Shown here: in pieces, positions 15,527 through 23,019 of the stretch | Layout: each line of letters opens with the position of its first letter | How positions within the stretch are numbered: the first letter of the stretch is position 1 | Assembly (NCBI GenBank): GCA_018900835.1 | Contig: JAHIFQ010000001.1 | Coordinates: 1 to 34,093, forward strand | Direction of reading: 5' to 3' | DNA length: 34,093 nucleotides | From: Patescibacteria group bacterium | GTDB lineage: Bacteria; Patescibacteriota; Minisyncoccia; Minisyncoccales; PEYH01 | Notes under the pieces: model-generated | The model's database searches: none | What the model saw: only the letters and a program-made list of their open reading frames with translations | What the model was told of the DNA's origin: nothing | Made by a program: the position numbers and the translations under genes

Positions 15527-15605
15527 GTCTCCTTCCCGGGAACGACGAAATGCATACGAAACTACCATGACGCTCCCGAGGAAGGAGGTACTACGTTGAA
15601 TTTTC

Positions 15606-15634
15606 ATAATACCCCTGTTTCTTTCATTTGTCAA
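15606..15634 (-). promoter_or_regulatory. Consensus sigma70 promoter on the minus strand
   Basis: TTGACA (complement of 15629-15634) and TATTAT (complement of 15606-15611) are separated by 17 bp. It drives transcription toward 15361, away from tdk, and does not serve any long gene before the terminator. Confidence 0.75.
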
Positions 15635-15750
15635 TATGTTGATATCTGTTTTTTGACAATTTCTTATAATCAGGTAAAAAGAAAACAGAAAAAAGAAATC
15701 CAGCCCTTTTTGGGACAGCTGTTTCACAATCTAGAGAAGGAGTGGTGGAA

Positions 15751-16359
15751 ATGATTCGCGAAGTAAGAGGGAATAAACAATTGGAGGTTATCGCAGGATG
15801 TATGTTCAGCGGAAAAACCGAGGAATTGATTATTCGGCTAGAACGCGCGAAAATCGCTGGTTTGGATTGTCTCGTTTTCAAGCCAACGACCGATACGCGC
15901 AGAAAGCCAGGAACCATCAACACTTGCAATGGCAGGGAATTCTCGGCCCACGATTTGGAGCCCGGGGCAGAGACCGCAGAAACTATTTCGTCTATCGTCG
16001 GTCGCACTGCCTTCCGAGAAGCTGATGTTATTGCGTTTGATGAGGGACAGTTTTTCTCGGAAAAACTCATAGCTCTCTGTGAAGAGCTAGTTACTATGGG
16101 CAAGCGGGTCATTGTGGCTGGTCTGAACCAGACCTTCGCAGGCGAACCCTTTGGACCAATGCCATATCTTATGGCATTGGCTGACGAAGTAGTCACCTTA
16201 AGCGCTGTTTGCATGAAGTGCAAAAGAATCGGTGCTGCCACTCGCACCCAAAGATTGATTGACAACAAGCCAGCGCCTGTCAACAGCCCAACTATTCAAG
16301 TCGGCGGATTAGAGTCATACGAGGCCCGCTGTCGTGATTGTTGGGAAAAGGGGACATAG
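15751..16359 (+). CDS. tdk: Thymidine kinase (TK1-like)
   Basis: This enzyme phosphorylates thymidine with ATP for salvage into dTMP. Motifs: Walker A GCMFSGKT (residues 16-23), the DEGQFF Walker-B-like motif near residue 88, and the zinc site CMKC plus a C-terminal CRDC. The ATG at 15751 has AAGGAG 8 nt upstream (15736-15741), a clear SD, unlike most neighbours. A TATAAT lies at 15665-15670. Its richer GC content and classical SD suggest a foreign or conserved-leader origin. A terminator follows. Confidence 0.93.
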   Translation: MIREVRGNKQLEVIAGCMFSGKTEELIIRLERAKIAGLDCLVFKPTTDTRRKPGTINTCNGREFSAHDLEPGAETAETISSIVGRTAFREADVIAFDEGQFFSEKLIALCEELVTMGKRVIVAGLNQTFAGEPFGPMPYLMALADEVVTLSAVCMKCKRIGAATRTQRLIDNKPAPVNSPTIQVGGLESYEARCRDCWEKGT

Positions 16360-16394
16360 GTCTCCTCAATATGAGAACTGGCAAGATGCACGAA

Positions 16395-16450
16395 CCCTGC
16401 TGTCTGGATTTCTTATCCAGTCGGCAGGGCTTCTTTTTTTGATTTTTTTG
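16395..16450 (+). terminator. Terminator of tdk, adjoining the thpR -10 box
   Basis: The arms CCCTGC and GCAGGG with inner CTGGAT/ATCCAG are followed by TTCTTTTTTT. GATAAT at 16452-16457 lies just downstream, 10 nt before the thpR ATG. Confidence 0.75.
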
Positions 16451-16467
16451 TGATAATTTAAAGGAAT

Positions 16468-17046
16468 ATGCTGCATAGAGTTTTTATTGCTATTAATTTT
16501 CCAGAAAAGATTAAGGACAGATTATTGGAGTTTGAAAAAGAATACAAGATTCCTGCCAAATGGGTTAGCAGGGATAATTTACATATTACATTGAGTTTTT
16601 TGGGCAATTTGGATGAGAATCAACTCGTGGAGACAATTGAGACAATAAAACGCGTTTGCGTTTCGCATAATCCAGCGAATATTAAATTGAAAAAAATTTG
16701 TTACGGTCCGCCCAAAAAATTTCCGCCCAGAATGGTTTGGGTTGAAATGGAAAAAAACGAAAAAATGGCAAAGCTCCAACTGGATTTAGAAAATAATCTT
16801 TTTAATTTGCCGAGCTATCAGTACAAAGAGAACGAGAATCATTCTTTTCACCCGCACATCACTCTTGCCAGAATTAAAGCATTTGAATTTAGGGCGTTAG
16901 GAGAAAGGCCGGAAATAAACGAGGAATTGGATTTGAGCTTTGAGGTCAATTCTATTGAAGTAATGGAAAGCGATTTAAAGCGAAATGGCGCGGAATACAT
17001 AATATTAGAATCAATATCGCTTGGAGAAGTCGGAGATAATAGTTAG
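16468..17046 (+). CDS. thpR: RNA 2',3'-cyclic phosphodiesterase (2'-5' RNA ligase family)
   Basis: Two HxTx motifs define the 2H phosphoesterase fold: HITL at residues 39-42 and HITL at 130-133. The 192-residue length is normal. The enzyme hydrolyses 2',3'-cyclic phosphates at RNA ends, and the family can also join 2'-5' linkages. Cyclic ends arise from RNases and from RelE-type toxins, and introns and such toxins are encoded in this window, but a direct link is only inference. murC begins 20 nt after its stop, so the two may be cotranscribed. Confidence 0.9.
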   Translation: MLHRVFIAINFPEKIKDRLLEFEKEYKIPAKWVSRDNLHITLSFLGNLDENQLVETIETIKRVCVSHNPANIKLKKICYGPPKKFPPRMVWVEMEKNEKMAKLQLDLENNLFNLPSYQYKENENHSFHPHITLARIKAFEFRALGERPEINEELDLSFEVNSIEVMESDLKRNGAEYIILESISLGEVGDNS

Positions 17047-17066
17047 TTATTAATTCGTATTGCATA

Positions 17067-18446
17067 ATGAAAATACATTTTATCGGAATCGGCGGAATAG
17101 GAATTTCTGCGCTTGCCCAGTATTATCTTGCGAAAGGAGCGGATGTTTCCGGCTCTGATTTGGTTTCTTCAGAAATTACGGAAATGCTGGAGAAAAAAGG
17201 GGTTAAGGTTTTTATCGGCCAGCATAAAACCCAGAACATTTTGCGAGGCATGGATTTAGTTGTTTATAGCCCAGCAGTGCGAGAAGACAACCCAGAATTT
17301 ATGGAGGCCAGAAAAAAGAATATAGAATTATTCAGTTATCCACAGGCGTTGGGTAAATTAAGCAAAGATTATTTTATTATTGCGATTTCTGGAAGTCATG
17401 GAAAAAGTACTACCTCGGCAATGATTGCTTTAATTATTATCAAAGCCGGATTTAACCCCACAGTAATCTTAGGAACTAAATTAAAAGAATTCGGCAATAG
17501 TAATTTTAGATTGGGCGGCATACCAGAAGATGGGTTAGAAAATTCAAAATTCAAAATTCAAAATTCAGAATTTAAATTTCTTGTGATTGAGGCAGACGAA
17601 TATCAGGCGTCATTTCTTAATTACTGGCCAAATATAATTGTGCTCACCAATATTGAGGAGGAGCACCTTGATTATTTTGGCAATTTAGAAAATATTTTTA
17701 GGGCTTTTCGTGATTTCGTTAATCATTTGCCAGAAAGCGGAACTTTAATAATAAATTATGACGACGAAAATGCCAGAAAAATCGAAGAAACGCTAAGCGA
17801 CAGAGATTTGAATATTGTCCCTTATTATTTAGAAATGGAAGAATCTTTTGCTATTAGGGAAATTTTAAAAATTCCGGGCAAACACAATATTTCTAACGCT
17901 CTTGGAGCTTTGATGGTTGGGAGGGCGCTTGGAATAGCGGATGAAGTATCTTTAGGCGCGCTTGCTGATTACAATGGGGCTTGGCGTAGATTTCAAATTT
18001 ATGAAATAGGTCTGGGAGAAAGGGGATTTACTCTTGTTTCTGATTATGCCCATCATCCCACGGAAATCACCGCAACATTTGCCTCTGTCAGAGAAAAATG
18101 GCCGGAAAAGGAAATTTGGGCAGTATTCCAGCCACATCAATATCAACGGACATATTATTTGTTTGATAAATTGGTTGAGGTGTTTTCCAAATCAGAGGCG
18201 AAGAAAATAATAATACTTCCTATATATGATGTTGCTGGCAGGGAGGAGGGAGAGATTAAACAAAAAGTGGATTCTCTGAAATTAGCAGAAGCGATAAAGG
18301 AGCGGGTAGAAAATAAGGAAATTTTTTATCTTGCTGATTTTTTAGAAGCGAAAAGATTTATTGAAAATAATATTAAAGGAGGCGAAGTGGTTGTTATTAT
18401 GGGAGCTGGCGATGTGTATGATTTGGTCAAAAAGTTCTCCACTTGA
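17067..18446 (+). CDS. murC: UDP-N-acetylmuramate--L-alanine ligase
   Basis: MurC adds L-Ala to UDP-MurNAc, the first peptide step of peptidoglycan. Evidence: the N-terminal dinucleotide-like motif IGIGGIGIS, the ATP loop GSHGKST (residues 109-115), EADEYQASFL, and YAHHPTEI in the C-terminal domain. The length of 459 is normal. Residues about 158-171 (ENSKFKIQNSEFKF) are encoded by four tandem AATTCAAA-type units at 17538-17580, an AT-rich repeat inserted in frame ahead of the EADEY motif. Such repeats also occur at 26283 and 27218. No SD is present. Confidence 0.95.
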   Translation: MKIHFIGIGGIGISALAQYYLAKGADVSGSDLVSSEITEMLEKKGVKVFIGQHKTQNILRGMDLVVYSPAVREDNPEFMEARKKNIELFSYPQALGKLSKDYFIIAISGSHGKSTTSAMIALIIIKAGFNPTVILGTKLKEFGNSNFRLGGIPEDGLENSKFKIQNSEFKFLVIEADEYQASFLNYWPNIIVLTNIEEEHLDYFGNLENIFRAFRDFVNHLPESGTLIINYDDENARKIEETLSDRDLNIVPYYLEMEESFAIREILKIPGKHNISNALGALMVGRALGIADEVSLGALADYNGAWRRFQIYEIGLGERGFTLVSDYAHHPTEITATFASVREKWPEKEIWAVFQPHQYQRTYYLFDKLVEVFSKSEAKKIIILPIYDVAGREEGEIKQKVDSLKLAEAIKERVENKEIFYLADFLEAKRFIENNIKGGEVVVIMGAGDVYDLVKKFST

Positions 18447-18540
18447 CGCTAACAAGAGCAAGAGCTAATATATCATAATGTTTTAGTTTCCAAGAATGAA
18501 CACTAAAAGGTCGCGACATGCAAGTTAATTTTTTAAAACT

Positions 18541-18684
18541 ATGAATACAATATATTGGGTTATAATTGGTTTAGTTGTGGTCGGTCTAGCAGTTCTCCTT
18601 GTTAAAAAAGGATGCTGCAAGGGTTTAAAAAAGAAGAATGGCGCACCTGTACCAACTTCAAGCGACACAGAATCAAGCGAATAA
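18541..18684 (+). CDS. Small single-pass membrane peptide (47 aa)
   Basis: The ATG opens MNTIYWVIIGLVVVGLAVLL, one membrane helix, then KKGCCKGLKKK and a Ser/Glu-rich tail. The positive patch after the helix suggests the C-terminus lies in the cytoplasm. Neither an SD nor a clear promoter is seen. A strong terminator follows 37 nt later, which supports real expression. Confidence 0.5.
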   Translation: MNTIYWVIIGLVVVGLAVLLVKKGCCKGLKKKNGAPVPTSSDTESSE

Positions 18685-18720
18685 AAATTTTCAATAGATT
18701 TTGAATAGATAATTTCTCAA

Positions 18721-18750
18721 ACCAAAAAGCGCTTACAGCGCTTTTTGGTT
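18721..18750 (+). terminator. Intrinsic terminator
   Basis: Arms ACCAAAAAGCGC and GCGCTTTTTGGT flank the loop TTACA. Confidence 0.8.
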
Positions 18751-18772
18751 AATCAGGCTAATATTTATCGAA

Positions 18773-18801
18773 ATTCTGCCGAGATCATTTCTCGGCAGAA
18801 T
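18773..18801. repeat. GCCGAGA/TCTCGGC hairpin, copy 1
   Basis: ATTCTGCCGAGA and TCTCGGCAGAAT form a 12-bp stem. A second copy with 14-bp arms lies at 25211-25243, on the opposite side of the second copy of the neighbouring repeat. Confidence 0.65.
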
Positions 18802-18845
18802 CTCAGCCAAATCTCAACAAAACGATGCTAAGTACGATTACGTAC

Positions 18846-18957
18846 GATTACGAGGCCGGGCCTCGTAATTTTCGTAAAATGGCGGAAGCCACGCCAGTAT
18901 TGAGGATTCTCGCAACCCGCCCAGGGCGGGTAATTTTTGGGGGAAAGTTATCCACAG
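18846..18957 (+). repeat. About 112-bp dispersed repeat ending in a DnaA-box-like site, copy 1
   Basis: It contains ATTACGAGGCC/GGCCTCGTAAT (perfect 11-bp palindrome arms), a GGCGGAAGCCACGCCAG stretch, ACCCGCCC/GGGCGGGT, and ends with GGGGGAAAGTTATCCACAG. Copy 2 at 25042-25152 is highly similar. TTATCCACA (18948-18956) equals the DnaA-box consensus. Confidence 0.8.
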
Positions 18958-19094
18958 GCATATTTGTTCATAGTTATCCATAGTTCTTACTTGTATTTAT
19001 CCATATTTATGATTTTAAAACAATCATAATAACTTTGGAAACCAGGTTTTCAAAACCAGGTTTTCAAAATGAGGTTTCCAAAATGAGGTTTTCA
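18948..19094 (+). other. DnaA-box-like cluster with four tandem 14-bp iterons
   Basis: TTATCCACA (18948-18956), TTATCCATA (18974-18982) and TTATCCATA (18997-19005) are in the same direction. They are followed by AT-rich DNA and four direct 14-bp units (AAACCAGGTTTTCA twice, AAATGAGGTTTCCA, AAATGAGGTTTTCA) at 19039-19094. This resembles a replication-origin or initiator-binding layout. No dnaA gene is present in the window. Confidence 0.45.
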
Positions 19095-19151
19095 AAATGG
19101 CTCAAACTGTTGTGGAATTAGCAAATTACTTCAAATAATTTGATTTATTTT

Positions 19152-19180
19152 TTGAATTGTGTTAGTATTTATTTTACAAT
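19152..19180 (+). promoter_or_regulatory. Promoter upstream of the 43-aa peptide and L25
   Basis: TTGAAT and TACAAT are separated by 17 bp, ending 18 nt before the ATG at 19199. Confidence 0.6.
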
Positions 19181-19198
19181 TTCAGAACACACAAAAAT

Positions 19199-19330
19199 AT
19201 GATTAGAAAAATAATTGACATTTTAACAGTAATAGCGATGATTGTCGTAATCATCGTTTTTCTCGTGGAATTGACTCCTGTTTACAGAACAGTAGTTAGC
19301 GTGTTTAGCGCAAGCGCATATGGTTTCTAA
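19199..19330 (+). CDS. 43-residue membrane peptide overlapping the L25 start
   Basis: The ORF encodes MIRKIIDILTVIAMIVVIIVFL then ELTPVYRTVVS and ends 11 nt inside the L25 gene. It has a single membrane helix. A sigma70-like promoter lies upstream. Because L25 has no SD, coupling through this overlap could deliver ribosomes to it. Whether the peptide itself is functional is unknown. Confidence 0.5.
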   Translation: MIRKIIDILTVIAMIVVIIVFLVELTPVYRTVVSVFSASAYGF

Positions 19331-20048
19331 AAATACCATTTCTTTATCCGCAGAATTGCGGGAAATAAAAGGCGAGAAAGTAGAAGGATTGCGCAAGCAG
19401 GGATTTTTGCCTGCTGTTGCTTATGGTCCTAAAATAGGAAACGCTTCGCTTGTTTTGAATTTAAAAGAGTTTGAAAAGGTTTTTGCTGAAGCAGGGGAAC
19501 ACGCCATAATTGATTTAAAAATAAAGGGGGAAAAAGAGAATCATCCTGTTCTGGTTCACGATATTCAAAAAGACGGTGTTTCCGGGAAAATAATTCATAT
19601 TGATTTTTATGCGCCTGACCTTGAAAAGAAAGTTGAAGTGGCTGTTGAGCTTGTGCTTGTTGGTGAATCGCCAGCAATCAAAAAGCTTGGAGGAACGATT
19701 ATTAAGACAGTTTCAGAATTAGAAATAAGAGCATTGCCGACAAATATTCCTGATGAAATCAGGGTTGATATTGGATCCCTTGACGCTATAGGCAAAGAAA
19801 TTTTTGTAAGGGACTTGGTTGTTCCAGATGGTGTTGAAGTTTTGAAGGACCCAGATGAGGTTTTGGTCTTGGTGGCTGCTCCGACTAATGTTGAGGAAGA
19901 ATTAGAAAAGCCGATTGAAGAAAAGATAGATGAGATAGAGGGTATGGTTAAAAAAGGAGACAGCGAAATAGAAGAGGGAGAAGCGGAAGGAAAAGGAGAA
20001 AAGAGAGAAAAACAAGCGCCTGAAAAAGAGTCAAAAGAAAAGGATTAA
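19320..20048 (+). CDS. rplY: 50S ribosomal protein L25 (CTC/TL5 form)
   Basis: bL25 binds 5S rRNA. The N-terminal domain (residues 1-95; ELREIKGEKVEGLRKQGFLP and AVAYGP) and the TL5/CTC C-terminal domain (100-190) are present, followed by an acidic-basic low-complexity tail (about 195-242) unusual for the family. There is no SD; the start overlaps a 43-codon upstream ORF. A transcription unit with the upstream peptide is likely. Confidence 0.95.
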   Translation: MVSKNTISLSAELREIKGEKVEGLRKQGFLPAVAYGPKIGNASLVLNLKEFEKVFAEAGEHAIIDLKIKGEKENHPVLVHDIQKDGVSGKIIHIDFYAPDLEKKVEVAVELVLVGESPAIKKLGGTIIKTVSELEIRALPTNIPDEIRVDIGSLDAIGKEIFVRDLVVPDGVEVLKDPDEVLVLVAAPTNVEEELEKPIEEKIDEIEGMVKKGDSEIEEGEAEGKGEKREKQAPEKESKEKD

Positions 20049-20096
20049 GCCAAGAAAAAAAAGGGACAATAAAGGCGTTTTGTGATAGAATATTGT

Positions 20097-21581
20097 ATGA
20101 TGATTATTTATCACAAAAATAGGATTTTTAAGGTTGCGAGTTGGGCACTTTTGGTGTCTTTTTTATTTTCCATATTCAGCGGGATTAATCCTTTGCTTGG
20201 ACAGGTATCTATTGTTTTGGGAGCAGAGGATTTGGTAAAAACATGCCAAACATTATTAGATGATGATAGTGGCGGGTGTGGGTCTTTGTCAGAAGAACAA
20301 TGCCAAGAGACGCTTAATAAATGTTTGGAGTTTTATCAGGCGCAAAGCTCATATTATGAGGATAAAGTTGGTGAAACGCAAAAAGAGGCAAAGACATTGC
20401 AGAATAAAATTTCTATTTTTAAGAACAAAATCAGTGGGCTGAATAATGAAATCTATAGAAGTAATTTGATGGTCAAAGACCTTAATTTACAGATTGGCGA
20501 TACTCAAGCATCCATCGGAGTAAGTACAGCGCAGATAGAGGACTCAAGATTAAAGTTAGCAGAGCTGTTGAGGACAATTTATGAGCAGGACCAGCGCTCT
20601 CTTTTGGAAATTATGCTTGCTGAAAACGAATTATCTGATTTTTTTGACGAGTTGGCAGCGCTTGAAGCATTGAATATAAAAAATCAGGAGCTGTTGGGGC
20701 ATATTAGGTCATTAAAGGTTCAATTAGAAGTTGAAGAGGGCGCGCTTACCAAAGAAAAGGGGGAGCTTGAGCAGTTAGTTGTGGTGAGCACTCTACAGAA
20801 ACAAGAGAGTCAGAAATTACAAAAAGAACAGGAGTCCATCTTGCAAACCACAAAAGGCAGAGAGGATTTATATCAGGCATATATTAAAGAAACCCAGGTA
20901 AAAGCGTCTGAAATAAGAAAAAGAATTTTTCAATTAGCCCAAGTTTCAGAAGAAGAAGCGCCAAGCTATGAAGAGGCCTATGCAATAGCGAAATATGTGG
21001 AGACAATTACCGGAGTTAGGCCAGCTCTTTTGTTGGGATTAATGCAGACAGAATCAGCTATAGGGAAAAATGTCGGACAATGCAATTGTTCTACTCGTTC
21101 GTATTGCAGATATCCTGATATTGGATATAAAGAAGTTATGCATTCAGGTCAGTGGGACGCATTTTTACAAATTACCGAAGGACTGGGAATGGACATTGGC
21201 ACAACGCCGATTTCCTGCTCTATAAGCGGAGGCAAGGTCCAATGGGGAGGCGCAATGGGGCCTGCGCAGTTTATGCCTAATACTTGGTTAAATCCCTCTA
21301 ACCCGGATAAGGGATATAAGAAGAGGGTGGAAAATATTGTTGGTGGAACAGCTAATCCGTGGAGAGTTAGAGATGCTTTTTTAGCAGCTGGTCTTTATTT
21401 GAGTGATTGGGGAGCTGGGAGCCAAAAACTCCAAAAAGAAGTAGGCGCTGTGACTGCCTACCTATGCGGGACAAGCGTTATGACCAGCCGTTGTCAAACA
21501 GCTGGGGGCTATTCATATAGAAATCAAGTGATGAATAATGCTTCTGAATGGGAGGATTGGATAGAAGAGGGAGTGTTTTAA
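20097..21581 (+). CDS. Secreted coiled-coil lytic transglycosylase-like peptidoglycan hydrolase
   Basis: A hydrophobic N-terminus (residues about 12-40) acts as signal or anchor. A long coiled coil of CwlO/EnvC type (about 70-285) follows. The C-terminal 200 residues resemble the soluble lytic transglycosylase fold: GLMQTESAIGKNVG (catalytic Glu candidate), GGAMGPAQFMPNTW, and NPWRVRDAFLAAGLYLSDWGA, the last two typical of MltB-like enzymes. A role in septal or growth cleavage of peptidoglycan is likely. TAGAAT (20086-20091) ends 5 nt before the ATG at 20097 (8 before 20100), so I reject the GTG at 20082 as start. Confidence 0.9.
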   Translation: MMIIYHKNRIFKVASWALLVSFLFSIFSGINPLLGQVSIVLGAEDLVKTCQTLLDDDSGGCGSLSEEQCQETLNKCLEFYQAQSSYYEDKVGETQKEAKTLQNKISIFKNKISGLNNEIYRSNLMVKDLNLQIGDTQASIGVSTAQIEDSRLKLAELLRTIYEQDQRSLLEIMLAENELSDFFDELAALEALNIKNQELLGHIRSLKVQLEVEEGALTKEKGELEQLVVVSTLQKQESQKLQKEQESILQTTKGREDLYQAYIKETQVKASEIRKRIFQLAQVSEEEAPSYEEAYAIAKYVETITGVRPALLLGLMQTESAIGKNVGQCNCSTRSYCRYPDIGYKEVMHSGQWDAFLQITEGLGMDIGTTPISCSISGGKVQWGGAMGPAQFMPNTWLNPSNPDKGYKKRVENIVGGTANPWRVRDAFLAAGLYLSDWGAGSQKLQKEVGAVTAYLCGTSVMTSRCQTAGGYSYRNQVMNNASEWEDWIEEGVF

Positions 21582-21589
21582 AAATATTT

Positions 21590-22633
21590 TTAGGAACTTA
21601 TTTCTAATTCGCTGGCAATATCGTCTAAAGCCCCTGCCATAACCTGCTCTAAATTGTGCCAGGTTTTTTTGATTCTGTGGTCAGTGATTCTGCTCTGTGG
21701 AAAATTATATGTCCTTATTTTCTCCGCCCGCATTGCCTGTCCGATTTGTCCTTTTCTATCAGAACCCTGTTTCTGTGCCTGTTCTTTGATTTGTCTTTCT
21801 AAAAGTCGGGCTTGGAGAATAGACAGGGCGTTTTCTTTGTTTTGGAGTTGGTTTCTTTCTGTTTGAGAAGTAACCACTAAGCCGGTAGGTATATGGGTAA
21901 TTCTTATGGCTGTTTCTCTTTTGTTGACATTTTGTCCTCCTGCGCCAGAAGATTTGTAAGTATCTATTTGGATTTCATCTGGCTTGATTTGGATTTGGGA
22001 TTTGTTCGGCTTAGGCAATATCGCCACAGAAGCGGTAGATGTGTGTATCCTTCCCATTTTTTCTGTAGTTGGAATCCTTTGAACTCTATGTACGCCTGCC
22101 TCATTTTTCATTTTAGAAAATGCTTGGTCTCCATTAATTTGGAAAATAACTTCTTTGAATCCTCCGAGCCCTGTTTTATGTTGGTCAAGGAGCATTACTC
22201 CCCAGTTTTTGGATTCAGCGTATTTTGAATACATAAAAAATAAATTGGAAGCGAACAAAGATGCCTCTTCTCCGCCGGTACCAGCCCGAATTTCCACAAT
22301 AATCGCATTTGGGTCTTCTCCTTCTCCGCTGATTTCTCTAAATCCTTTCCCAATTTCTTTTTCCAATTTTTGTTTTTGTTTCAAAAGATTTTCTTTTTCC
22401 TCCTGCGCTAAAGCAACAATCTGAATATCTTTTTCAGTTGTGAGTATTTTTTCAGCGTCAATAATTTGGTCGTCAATCTTTTTTAATTCGTCTTGTTTTT
22501 TGACGAGCGAAACATACGCTTCTTTTTGTTTGTTCAATTTACCAAACTCTTCCCAATCCAAGGACTTCTCGGCCTGCGCGAGTTGTTCCAATATTGCCTC
22601 ATATTCTTGTTTAAGTTTTTCTAAATTTTCCAT
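21590..22633 (-). CDS. prfA: Peptide chain release factor 1
   Basis: RF1 terminates translation at UAA/UAG. The GGQ catalytic motif is at residues 222-224 (SSGAGGQNVNKRE) and the stop-codon-reading PxT motif is P188-T189-T190 (RIPTTEKMGRIHTS), which marks RF1 rather than RF2. The length of 347 is typical. A TAAAAT box ends 8 nt before the start and no SD is visible. rpmE lies immediately upstream on the same strand, separated by a terminator. Confidence 0.95.
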   Translation of the reverse strand: MENLEKLKQEYEAILEQLAQAEKSLDWEEFGKLNKQKEAYVSLVKKQDELKKIDDQIIDAEKILTTEKDIQIVALAQEEKENLLKQKQKLEKEIGKGFREISGEGEDPNAIIVEIRAGTGGEEASLFASNLFFMYSKYAESKNWGVMLLDQHKTGLGGFKEVIFQINGDQAFSKMKNEAGVHRVQRIPTTEKMGRIHTSTASVAILPKPNKSQIQIKPDEIQIDTYKSSGAGGQNVNKRETAIRITHIPTGLVVTSQTERNQLQNKENALSILQARLLERQIKEQAQKQGSDRKGQIGQAMRAEKIRTYNFPQSRITDHRIKKTWHNLEQVMAGALDDIASELEISS

Positions 22634-22649
22634 GTTTTATCATTTTAAC

Positions 22650-22680
22650 ACAAAAAACCGCTTAAAGCGGAGTTTTTGTA
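22650..22680 (-). terminator. Terminator between rpmE and prfA
   Basis: On the minus strand ACTCCGCTTTAAGCGG is followed by TTTTTTGTG. It ends rpmE transcription directly before the -10 box of prfA. Confidence 0.7.
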
Positions 22681-22691
22681 TTTTTACAAAG

Positions 22692-22916
22692 TTATTTTTT
22701 CTTCATATCTTCCTTCTTGGCAGCGCGCTTTTTGAATTTCTGAATTTGTCCCATTGAGTCAATCACCTTATCCTTGCCAGTATAAAAAGAATGGCAGCCA
22801 GAGCATACCTCTACATCAATGCTTTCTTGAGTTGAGCCGACTTCAAAAGAGTTCCCACAAGAACAGTGAACTTTTGTTTTTGGATAATATTTCGGATGTA
22901 TATCTTTCTTCGCCAT
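22692..22916 (-). CDS. rpmE: 50S ribosomal protein L31 (zinc form)
   Basis: bL31 of 74 residues has C18, C20, C38 and C41, the zinc-binding (C+) set, plus a lysine-rich C-terminal tail. The start MAKKDIHPKYYP is canonical. The promoter is excellent: TTGACA (complement of 22947-22952), 16 bp, TAATAT (complement of 22925-22930), ending 8 nt before the ATG, which predicts a leaderless mRNA. It is divergent from rpsB. Confidence 0.95.
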   Translation of the reverse strand: MAKKDIHPKYYPKTKVHCSCGNSFEVGSTQESIDVEVCSGCHSFYTGKDKVIDSMGQIQKFKKRAAKKEDMKKK

Positions 22917-22924
22917 ATAACGAT

Positions 22925-22952
22925 ATATTAGCAGAAATCAAATTTCTGTCAA
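22925..22952 (-). promoter_or_regulatory. Promoter of rpmE
   Basis: TTGACA, a 16-bp spacer and TAATAT on the minus strand; the start codon is 8 nt beyond the -10. Confidence 0.75.
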
Positions 22953-22959
22953 ATAGCTC

Positions 22960-23012
22960 TTGATTTAATTTTTGGATAGTGATATATTGGGGATACTTTA
23001 ATTTATTATAAT
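22960..23012 (+). promoter_or_regulatory. Promoter region of rpsB-tsf
   Basis: TTGATT (22960-22965), 17 bp and TATATT (22983-22988) form one candidate. A second -10, TATAAT (23007-23012), ends 7 nt before the rpsB ATG. The first would give a roughly 25-nt leader and the second a leaderless mRNA. Confidence 0.6.
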
Positions 23013-23019
23013 CATATTT

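Noticed and set aside
21654-22757. Plus-strand ORFs across prfA
   Set aside because: They are out-of-frame shadows of prfA on the minus strand.
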